A stretch of DNA of 64,000 bases from Fratercula arctica (Eukaryota > Chordata > Aves > Charadriiformes > Alcidae), in the NCBI GenBank assembly GCA_947846985.1, contig CANTUZ010000005.1:1612001-1676000 (forward strand), given 5' to 3'. Positions within the stretch are counted from its first letter, which is position 1, and every line of letters begins with the position of its first letter. Both the position numbers and the translations under genes were made by a program. Positions 47,664-58,700 of this stretch are shown here, piece by piece. The notes under the pieces are model-generated. The model searched no databases, was not told the origin of the DNA, and saw only the letters and a program-made list of their open reading frames with translations.

Positions 47664-49760
47664 TTATTTCTTTTTTGGGAAGAAGCTGAACCGTTTCTCC
47701 TTGTCCTTGCGGGGCAGGGGGGGCTCCGGGGGGGCCGGGGCGGGGGGCAGGGGCAGGGGCAGGCTCTGCGCCTTCCCCCGGCTGCCCCCGCACTCGGTTA
47801 TCGCCACGCTCAGCCCCTGCAGCCAGGCCTGCAGCTCCTCCTGCGGGCACGGCCACCGCCTCAGGGGGGGCTCCCCCGGCCCCCCCGGCACTTTCCCGGC
47901 CACCACGTGTCCCTCTGGGTGATGCCAGCTGCCCCATATCTTCCCCAAGCACACGTGTCCCCCCCTGGGCACTGCCAGCCCCCCACTGTGTCCTCGTGGC
48001 ACCCATGGACCCCTGGGCTTCGGTAGCCCCCCCACCATGTCCTCATGGCACCCCCTGTCCCCCACTATGTCCTGATGTCACCCCTGGGCAGCAGTAGCCC
48101 CCCACCATGTCCTCATGGCACCCCTGGCCACCCCATGTCCCCCTGGGCACCCCTTGTCCCCCACCATGTCCTCATGGCACCCCTGGCCACCACCATGTCC
48201 CCCTGGGCACTGCCAGCCCCCCACCATGTCCCCATGGCACCCATGTCCCCCTGGGCATTGGTAGTCCCCCACCATGTCCTCATGGCACCCCTGGGCACCC
48301 CATGTCCCTCTGGGCACCCCTTGTCCCCCACCATGTCCTCATGGCACCCCTGGCCACCCCATGTCCCCCTGGGCACCCCTTGTCCCCCACCATGTCCTCA
48401 CGGCACCCCTGGCCATCACCATGTCCCCCTAGGCACTGCCAGCCCCCCACCATGTCCTCATGGCACCCATGTCCCCCTGGGCATTGGTAGTCCCCCACCA
48501 TGTCCTCATGGCACCCCTGGGTACCCCATGTCCCTCTGGGCACCCCCTGTCCCTCACCATGTCCTCCCGGCACCCCTGTCCCTCACCATGTCCTCCCGGC
48601 ACCCCTGGCCATCATCATGTCTTCATGGAACCCTCTGGCCACCACCATGTCCTCATGGCACCCCTGGCCACCCCATATCCCCCAGGGCACCCCGTGTCCC
48701 CCACTATGTCCCCCTGGGCACTGCCAGCCCCCCACCATGTCCTGATGGCACCCCTGGCCACCCCATGTCCCCCTGGCCAACCCCTGTCCCCCACCATGTC
48801 CTCATGGCACCCCTGGCCATGCCACTGGGCACTACAGGTCACCCTGTGTCCCCCCCGCCAGGCACTGCTGGTCCCCTCTGCATCCCCCTGGGCATCTCTA
48901 GCCACACCACATCCCACTGGCCACCCTGTGTCCTCCTGGGCACTGCCAGCCACCCCACATCCCCACAGGCACTCCTGGTCACCTCGTGTCCCCCTGGGCA
49001 CTGCTAGTCCCCCCTGTGTTGCCCAGGAACCACCAGCCACCCTCTGTCCCCCTGGGTACTATTGGCCACCCTCTGTGTCCCCTTGGCCACCACCACATCC
49101 TCTGGGCACCCCCAGAGTCCGGGTTCCTCCTGGGCACCGCTGGTCCCCTCTGTCCCCTCCTGGGCATCTCCAGCCTCACCCCCGTGTCCCCCCAGCCACC
49201 CCATGTCCCCCCTCACCTCATCCTTGCCATGGAAGAGCCACTCGCTGCCATTGCTGAGCCTGGGGACAGAGGGCGGGTGGTGGTGAGGCGCGTCACCCCG
49301 TGCCACCCCCGTGCCACCCACCTCACGCCGGTGCCCTCACCTGAGTTTGAAGACGTGCTTCTTCTTCTTGTAGCCGGTGGCCACCTCGCAGAGGGCGTCC
49401 CGTAGCCCCAGGGGCTCCTCGCCGTGGCACGGTAGCCCCAACGCCCGGCTCTTGGCGTCCTTGAAGAAGGCGAGCTGGCCGCCCCGCAGCACGCAGTACC
49501 GCGTGCTCCACGACCTGCCGCCACACCGCCAACGTCACCGCGCCGCGCGCCCGCACCGCCCGCCACCGCCGCCGCGGCCACCGCGCCTACCGGTTGGACG
49601 CCCGTTTGGTGGCCGCCTCCAGGTCGTGCTTGCGGCCAAGGTAGCCCTCCAGCTGGACGCTGCTGGCACGGGCCGGCAGCGTGGCCGGCTCCTCCGGCTC
49701 CTCCCGTGGTGGCCGTGGGCTCGGTGACACCAGCTCCTGGTTGCCCGTCGTCCGCGCCAG
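47664..49760 (-). CDS. SPTB: SPTB PH-domain exons (long isoform C-terminus)
   Basis: Exons 49591-49760, 49341-49514, 49217-49259 and 47664-47840 (TAA at 47664-47666). They encode [71 protein letters not shown] and [10 protein letters not shown], a complete spectrin PH domain (phosphoinositide binding in the family), followed by a proline-rich end and [10 protein letters not shown]. Phases are 0/2/2/0 and fit throughout. Confidence 0.92.
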
Positions 49761-52700
49761 CTGCCGCAAAGCAACAGCCCCGTTACACCGCCGTGTCACC
49801 GCCCACCACCAAAAGCCACATCCTGAGGTCCTGTCCCTGCCCACGGTGGCAACCCTGTCCCCAGTGGGGGCTCGTGGTCCCCAAGCCAGTGGCCTGGTGA
49901 TGGGTGCCAGCCAGGAGTGGGTCAGCTCTCGGTGACAGTGACCCCAGCAGCTCCGGCACATGGGAGCTGGTGGTTACTGGGAGGACACCGGTGAGTGGCT
50001 GGGACATGGTGCAGCCCCGGGACACGCACCCCGGGCTCAGCGCGGTGCCAGGGCCCCCCCAGGTTTGGGGTGAGGGGGCTGAGCCACCCTGGGGTTGTCA
50101 CCCAGGGGGCTTGGGGACAGTGGGGGATGCCAGCGGGCAGACAGGGGCTGGTCGGGGGCCATGGTGGGACGGCATGGCCACACAGGGGCAGCAGACAGGT
50201 GTCACAGGGCCGGGGGGTGGTGATCCTGGGGTGTCCGTGCCCTCCTCCTGCGCTCGGAGACAGCCCCGTCCCTGCACGGCTGTGTCTGCGGTCACCACAG
50301 GGGGATGGGGAGGTCCCGCGGTGTGTCCCACCACGAGGTATGGGAGGAGGGACGCCGGCCTTGGAAGCCGGGAAGTGACTGTGTCCCCAAGCAGGCAGGC
50401 AGAGAGGGATGGTGTCCCCAAGCAGGCAGGCAGTAACTTGTCCCTAAGCAGAGAGAGGGGGCTCCTGTCCCCAGGGAGACAGAAGATGCCAATGTCCCCA
50501 AGCAGGCAGAGGAGGACCCTGTCCCCAAGGAGCCAGAAGATGCCAATGTCCCCAAGCAGACAGTGGGACCCTGTCCCCAAGGAGCCAGAAGATCCCAGTG
50601 TCCCCAGGCAGGCAGAGGGAGGGTCCTGTTCCCAAGGAGCCAGTAGATGCCCGTGTCCCCAGGCAGACAGAGGGGGACCCTGTCCCCAAGGAGCCAGAAG
50701 ATGCCAATGTCCCCAAGCAGGCAGAGGACCCTGTCCCCAAGGAGCCAGAAGATGCCAATGTCCCCAAGCAGGCAGAGGGGGGGTCTGTTCCCAAGGAGCC
50801 AGTAGATGCCCGTGTCCCCAGGCAGACAGAGGGGGACCCTGTCCCCAAGGAGCCAGAAGATGCCCGTGTCCCCAAGCAGACAGAGAGGGACCCTGTTCCC
50901 AAGGAGCCAGAAGATGCCAATGTCCCCAAGCAGGCAGAGGACCCTGTCCCCAAGGAGCCAGAAGATGCCCGTGTCCCCAAGCAGACAGAGAGGGACCCTG
51001 TTCCCAAGGAGCCAGAAGATGCCAATGTCCCCAAGCAGGCAGAGGACCCTGTCCCCAAGGAGCCAGAAGATGCCAATGTCCCTGAGCAGGCAGAGGGGAC
51101 CCTGTCCCCAGGGAGACAGAAGATGCCCATGTCCCCAAGCAGACAGAGGGGGACCCTGTCCCCAAGGAGCCAGAAGATGCCCATGTCCCCAAGCAGACAG
51201 AGGGGGACCCTGTCCCCAGGGAGACAGAAGATGCCCATGTCCCCAAGCAGACAGAGGGGGACCCTGTCCCCAAGGAGCCAGAAGATGCCCGTGTCCCCAA
51301 GCAGGTGGAAATGATCTTGTCCTCGAGCAGGTATCCTGTAGGGATCCTGTCCCCAGGCAGGCAAAAGCGATCTTGTCCCCAAGGAGCCAGAAGATACCCG
51401 TGTCCCCAGGCAGGCAGAAGAGGCAGAAAGGGTCCCTGTCCCCAAGCAGGCGGAGCAGGCAGAGAGCAATGCTGTCCCTGAGCAGGCAGAGCGGGCAGGA
51501 GGAGCAGAGGGGCTGGCAGTGAGCACAGGGTGGCTGGCACACAGGCTGATGGTGCCCAAGGGTGGCAATGCCCCGTGGGGTGACGATGCCCCAAGGGGCG
51601 ATGATGCCCTGTGGGGTAATGATGCCCCACAGGGTGCTGATGCCTTGTAGGGTGACGATGCCCCATGGGGTGACAATGCCCCACGGGGTGACAACATCCC
51701 ACAGGGTGATGACGTCTTGCAGGGTGACAGTGTCCCATAGAGTGACGATGTCTCCTGGAGTGATGATGCCCCTTGGGGTGATGATGCCCCCTGGGGTGAC
51801 GATGCCTTGCAGGGTGACATCCCCATGGCGTGATGATGCCTTGCAGGGTGACATCCCCATGGGCTGACGATGCCCAAGGGATGACGATGCCCCAAGGGCC
51901 ATGTCCTGTGTGTCCATGGGCAGCTCTGCCCAATGTCCCCTCCGTGCCAGGGCAGAGCCAGCCCCGTTCCCAAGGCTGGGTGCTCAGAAAGCCGGGTGCC
52001 ACATGGCCGGTGCCGTGCGGTGTCCCCGTGAGATTGTCCCTCCGCCGACAGTAGAGGATGGCGGCCGGGATCTGCCTGCCCCGGGGCAAACACTCCAGCT
52101 CCGGCTGCTGCTCCAATCCCACAGACACCCGCGCACCCATGGGTGGCCCAAGCCTGGGTGCTCCAAGCCACCGCAGGGACACCCCCCCCCGCCCCGGCCC
52201 TGGCCACCCCAGGAGCCGGGGCAAAGGGGAAGGCGCAGCACCCACTTGCCCGCCCGGCTTTTTTTGGGGTCATTTAGCATTTATTCAACTCAAGGCAAGG
52301 AACAAGGCAAGGGCTGGGGGGGTGTGGGGAGCCGTCGGCATGCCACGGTGACGGTCACGGGGTCTGCCAGGAGCCTGCGGGACATGCGGGGACACTTTGG
52401 TTTTTTTTTTTTGCTGTCGGGGAAGGAGAAAGCTAAACTCAAGAACTGACCGGCTCTGGTCCATCGGTGGCGGGCGCAGAGGTGTCCTGCGTGCTCGTGC
52501 CCTTCGTCTTCTCCTCTTCCTCCTCCTCGGACCTGCGGCGGGGGGGTGGCCTGCTCAGTGTCCCCGGCAGAGACTGGCACCCCCGAAACCCCCCTCCCAG
52601 CCAGCTCGCTGTCCCGCAGGGAGCTGGGAATGGCCGCTCCTCTCCCGGCCCCCCACCCCCGAGAGGGATGAAAGCCCCAGTGTGGTAGAGCTTGACCTTC

Positions 52701-55700
52701 ATCTCCGCTCTTCACCCAAATCCATTTACTGCTCCGAAAGGGCAGGAAATTGCTAAAAAAAACCCTTAATGCTTTGAGAAGAGGGATGCTGGAAATGATG
52801 CTCAGGAGCCAGACGGCCGCCACAGGCTGCCCCTTGCCCGAGGTCACAGAATCACACAGAATGGTGGGGGTCAGAAGGCACCTCTGGAGATCATCCCCTC
52901 CAACCCCCTGCCAGAGCAGGGTCACCCAGAGCAGGTGGCACAGGAACACGCCTCCAGGCGGGGTTGGAATGTCTCCAGAGACGGAGACTCCACCACCTCT
53001 CTGGGCAGCCTGTGCCAGGGCTCTGCCACCCTCACAGCAAAGAAGTTCCTCCTCGTGTTGAGGTGGAACTTCCCATGGTCAAGTTTGTGCCCGTTACCCC
53101 TTGTCCTGTCCCTGGGCACCACTGAGAAGAGCCTGGCCCCATCCTCCTGACACCCCCCTTTCAGTATTTACAAGCGTTGATAAGGTCCCCCCTCAGGCGT
53201 CTTTTTTCCAGACTGAAGAGACCCAAATCCCTCAGCCTTTCTCCATCAGAGAGATGTTCCAGTGCCCTCAGCATCTTGGTAGCCCTTTGCTGTCCCCTCT
53301 CCAGCACTTCCCTGTCCTTCTGGAACCGGGGAGCCCAGAACTGGACACAGTACTCCAGGTGTGGCCTCACCAATGCAGAGTAGAGGGGGAGGATGACCTC
53401 CCTTGACCTGCTGGCCACACTCTTCTTGATGCCCCCCAGGATGCCATTGGCCTCCTTGGCCACAAGGGCACATTGCTGGCTCATGGTCATCCTGTTGTCC
53501 ACCAGGACTCCCAGGTCTCTTTCCACAGAGCTGCTCTCCAGCAGGTCACCCCCAACCTGTACTGGTGCATGGGGTTGTTCCTCCCCAGGTGCAGCACCCT
53601 GCACTTGCCCTTGTTGAATTTCATAAGGTTTCTCTCTGCCCAACTCTCCAACCTGTCCAGGTCTCTCTGGATGGCAGCACAGCCCTCCTGGTGTGTCAGC
53701 CGCCCCCCCCAGCTTTGTGTCATCGGCAAACCTGCTGAGGGTGCACTCTATCCCCTCATCCAGGTCATTGATGAATATATTGAACAGGATTGGAGATGGT
53801 GGCCCCGGGATGCCATCGGCGTCTCTTACCCAGCTTCCAGCTCTCCATCCAGATCCAGGCGGTAGTCGGGAGCCTCGGAGCGCGTCACCCCGTCCCGCGC
53901 CAGCCCCTCATGCAGCGTCCGCTCGCCCAGGAGCTCCAGCTGCCGGGGAAGGGGATGAAGGCGTTAGGTGCTGGTGGGGACGCAGGGTGGGGAAACTGAG
54001 GCAGGGCAAGCAGAGGGCGAGCTGGGACGGGCCGTGCCCCATCCTGAGCCTTCCTCACCGTCGTCAGCTTCCTCAGGGCGGCGATGCGCTCCTCCCAGGT
54101 GGCCGAGGACTTCTCGAAGGCTTCGTGTCGCTTGAGCAGCTTCTCCACCGCGTCCACCGTCTGCCCGTAGTCGCTGCTGGCCAGGTAGGGCTCCTGCGCT
54201 ATGAGCCACGACTCGGCCACCGAGGCATCCCGGGAGAACTGGCACACCTCCAGCACTGTGGGGCAGGGACGGGCAGCGCTCAGTCCCATCACCGCCGCCA
54301 CCACCCCCCCTCACCGGCCGAGCCACGGTGTGTCCCCCCTGCACCGGCATCACCGGCACACTCACACAGCCGCAGCCGCTCCCAGCGCTGCTCCCACATC
54401 TCCATCATGGCCTTCCTCTTCTCCACTAGCTCCACCAGCTTTGTCTTGATCTACGAGGGGATACCGTCACGGGGTGGCCCCGGTGGCACCGTCCCTGCCG
54501 TCCCCCCGCTCCGTCCCCACTGCCCTCACCTCCGGCGAGTCCTGGTGCTTGCGCTGCAGAAGCTTCTTGCCCAGCTCAATACAGGTGGTGAAGTTCTTGC
54601 TCCGAGCGTCCACCTCGGCCCTGATGCCCTGGTGGTACTTCATGAGCAGCTCCACCGAGGAGACGTCCCTGGGGACAGAGAAGTTGGTGGCATGGGTGCT
54701 GGCTGCCGGCAAATGGCACCGGGAGCCCACCCGGGTGCAGCCATACCTGGGTTTCTCCTGCGTCTCGATCTGCCGGACGGTGCTCTCCATCCAGGAAAGC
54801 AGATCCCGCGCCATGCTGAAGAAGCGATGCTTGTCGGCCGTGTCCACCAGCCGTGCCCGCCGCCCGCTGCACGCCTCCAGCAGCGCCCGCAGGGCTCGGG
54901 CCACCTCCTGCTCCTGCTCCTGGATGCCGGCCGCCTTCTCCCCGGCATAGGCGGTCTGCAGGCGCGCCGCCGTCTCCCGAAACTGCTGCACCTGAGCCAC
55001 GGAACGTGGGGGATGCTGAGTATGGGTGATGGCGGTGCCGGGCATCCCCGCCGTCCCTCAGGGATGCATCCTTACCTGCGTCTCCAGCAGCTGGAGGTCG
55101 CGCTCGAAGGCGCTGTGCATGCGGTGGAAAGCCTCCACCGTGCCGGCGTCTTCGCCCAGGTCCTGGGGCAGCTCCTGGCGGCGGTCGGCGATGAGGGCCA
55201 GCAGCTCGGCGCCGTCGTAGAAGTACTTGTGCAGGTCGTAGGAGGCGGCGAGGAGCTGCATGCGGGTGTCGATCAGCTCCAGGAGGTCGGCCCAGCCCTC
55301 GTTCAGCCCGTCCTTCCACTCGGCCATGGTGGCCGCCTCCACGTGCCCGGCGTCGATGAGGTCCTCGATTGTCAGGTTCACCCGGTCCACGCGTTCCTGC
55401 CCCACGCTGCCCGTCTCCCGCGCGAACTCCCGAAACTTCTCCCGCAGAAGCTGCACAGGGTGGGGGAGAGAGAAGAATCGAGTTTGCTCCCCACCCCCCT
55501 AAAAACCACACGCCGGCACCACTGTGCCCACCCCGGTGCTGGCATCCTCACCGTGACGTGGTCCAGGTCCTGCCCCATCTCCTGGGAGGAAGCGACCACG
55601 TCGCGCTCGGCGATCCACTGCTCCAGGTCCTCCACCTCCCGCTTCAGCTGGAAGAGGTGGGACATGTTCTCCAGGCGCCGGCGGCGCTCCTCGGCCGCCT

Positions 55701-58700
55701 CCTTCAGCCCGGCGTAGTGCTTGTCCACCTGGCCCTGCAGCCGGATGATCTGCTCCCTGCGCGGCCCCGGCACACAGACATCCCAGTTCTCACCCAGGAA
55801 AAGATGTCCCCGACCCATCCGTGTTGTCAACTAGGGGGGTTTTTTGGGGGAGGGACCCCACTCTGCACTCCCCGTGTCCCTCGGCCACCACCTCCCCGCC
55901 ACAGCCAGGGCAATGCCACCCAACCAGGGCAGCCAACGCCACCGGCGCTCCAGCCCAACCACCCCCCCACCCCAGTGCTGAGGGCACAGGGCCATCCCGA
56001 GGGACAGGGGACACGTGGTGGTGGCACCTACCCCTCAGGGTGGCCGGCGGAGAGCAGCTGCTGAGCCCTCCCCGCCAGCTCCTTGATGGTTTGGCCATAG
56101 TCCTCGATGGACCGCTGCTGCCGCACGTGTCTCTTCAGCATCACCAAGCCGCTCTCCTCGTCCTGTGCCATGGCAGACACCAGCGCCCATCAGCACCCAG
56201 CGTGGCCATGGGACGGGGACCGGGGTCCAGCCCCGGCGCCCACCCTATGGGCACGTTCTGTCTCCACCCCGTGCAGCAGGGAGCAATGGTGAGCTCAGTG
56301 GGGCATGGCATGGGGTGGCATGGCGTGGGGTGGCACGGCATGGGGTGTCACGGCATGGCATGGGGTGGGACAGCGTGGCATGTGGTGGGGTGGGGTGGCA
56401 TGGCATGGCGTGGCACGGGTTGGCACAGGAAGCATGGCACAAAATGACATTGCAATGGTCAAGCATGGCATGGTGCAGGATGACCTGGCATGGCACAGCA
56501 TGCCATGTAATGATGAGGCATGGCATGGGATGGCCTATAATGGCATGGCATAGGGTGTCATGGCACGGCACATAACGGCACGGCATAGCATGGGATGGGG
56601 TGTAATGGCATGGCATATGACAACGCAACATGGCATGGGATGGACGGTGTGCTATAGCACAGTGTGACAGGGCATGATGTGCCATAGGATGGCATGGCAT
56701 GGGACGGATGCCATGTAATAATGGCACAGGATGGCATGGGATGGTGTGTAACAGCACAGTACAGGGTGAGGTTTAGCAAAGATGCTGGGAGGGCTGGAGC
56801 CCCTCTGCTGTGGGGACAGGCTGAGAGAGCTGGGGGGGTTCAGCCTGGAGAAGAGAAGGCTCCGGGGAGACCTTCCAGCCCCTGCCAGTCCCTCAAGGGG
56901 CTCCAGGAAAGCTGGGGAGGGACTCTGGATCAGGGAGGGGAGCCATGGGACGAGGGGGAACAGTTTTCCACTGCAAGAGGGGAGATTGAGATGGGATCTG
57001 AGGAAGAAATTCTTTGCTGTGAGGGGGGTGAGCCCCTGGCCCAGGTTGCCCAGGGAAGCTGTGGCTGCCCCATCCCTGGAGGGGTTCAAGGCCAGGTTGG
57101 ACGGGGCTTGGAGCAACCTGGGCTGGTGGGAGGTGTCCCTGCCCAGGGCAGGGGGTGGCACTGGGTGGGCTTTAAGGTCCCTTCCAACCCAAACCATTCT
57201 GTGACTCTATGTTTAACAGCACAGCGTGGCACGCTCCGGGTTGACACAGGATGCCCCATCACGGCACAGATCCCCCCCCAAGACACGGGGGCACCCCAGG
57301 GAGCCACCCCTCACCTTCGGCTTCTCCTCAGCTCCCATGAAGAGTTCCTGCTCGCTGATCCAGGCCTCGGCCTCGCCGGCATCCAGGTAGTACTGCTGCG
57401 CCTCGCCGGCCTCCCGCAGCCGCCGGTGCCGGGTGGCTGCCTCCGCCTGCAGCGTCTCCCACAGCCCCTTCAGCTCCTGCACCCGCTTCTCCAGCTCCGG
57501 GCTGGGCTGGGCGCCGCTCACCGCCGCCTCCCCCCGGCTCAGCACCTCGGCCAGGCGGGGGGCATGGCCCCCCAGCTCCTTCTGCAGCGTCTGCCAGCGA
57601 CACGGATGGTCACGGCGGGGCTCACCCGTGGGATGGGTGGCCCCAAGGGACCAGCTGGGGTGGCGGGTGCCACCGCTGCACCAGGGCTCACCTCGTTCCT
57701 CTTGGCCAGGCGCTGCACGCTCGGGAGGTCGGTGCCGTGCTCCATCGACCTCGCCAGGGGCAGCCTCTCCTGCACCCACAGCTGCAGGCAAGAGCACCCG
57801 TTGAGCCCCACGTGGCACCCACGGGTGCCCCCAGCTCGCCAGACCCCGCCACAGCAAGGATGCTCACCGTCTCATCCTCCAGATCCCGCCCGAGCTGGTA
57901 CGTGGCCTTGGCGTTCTCCAGCTCCTTCCTCCTCCTCTCCAGCGGCTCCAGCAGTTCGAGGAATCGCTGCCGGAGCTTCTGCTCATGCCCGTCGGCGTCT
58001 GGCATGTCCCCAGCGGGGGGGGGGACTCTGCCACTCCAGCTCCTCCAGCTCCTTCATACGCGTTCCCACTTGCTCTTCCAGTCTCTGGTGGGGAAAAGCA
58101 GCGTGAGCCGGGGAGCAGAGCTGCGCCGGTCACCCCCAAGGCACCATCCAGCCCCATTTGGGGACATACCGTGGCACCTCAGACCCCAAGCCAGGGGCAG
58201 CAAACCCCTACCGAAAGGAAAAGGTGATGTGCCAACACCCTTCCGCCCACCCAGCCGCTCGGCTGGCGGCGGCGCCACCACCCACCTTCAACCTCTTCAG
58301 CAGCAGGTTGGTGGCGGTGAGGTCCTTGGCCTGCTCGGCGGCACGCAGCTCCTCCTTCGCCCGCCCCAGCCAGCTCTCCAGCTCCTCGTAGCTCTGGGCG
58401 TACAGCGCCGAGCGATTGGCCTCGAAGAGCTGCCGGCCCTTCTCCTCGGCGGCGCCGCGCAGCGCGTCCCAGCGCCGGCGCAGCTCCTCCAGCCGCCGCG
58501 TCACCACCTCGCCATACTGCGGCTTGCGGCTCGCCAGCTCCTTCCCCTCCTGCCAGCAACACCCAAGAGGTTGGTGGCCGCCACGGCGCGGCTCCACCCT
58601 GGCACAAGGACATCCCACCCAGCCGGGGGATTCCAGGCAGCGGTGCCGGCACCCACCGTCTCAATCTTCTCCAGCCAGCCCTGGTTGGATGCCAGCTCGG

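Noticed and set aside
49217..49760. SPTBN4 or another beta spectrin instead of SPTB
   Set aside because: The PH start GYLGRKH also recalls beta-IV spectrin, but the repeats match SPTB more closely and PLEKHG3 is the known SPTB neighbour.
50098..52273. Minus-strand frames of 715, 541 and 609 codons in the SPTB intron
   Set aside because: Repetitive LLGD/GSLGT peptides in three overlapping frames over the 51-54-bp and 18-bp arrays; they lie inside an intron and match nothing known.
53693..55717. Plus-strand frame of 674 codons
   Set aside because: Antisense shadow of the CR1 and SPTB exons, which have consistent splice sites and spectrin similarity on the minus strand.
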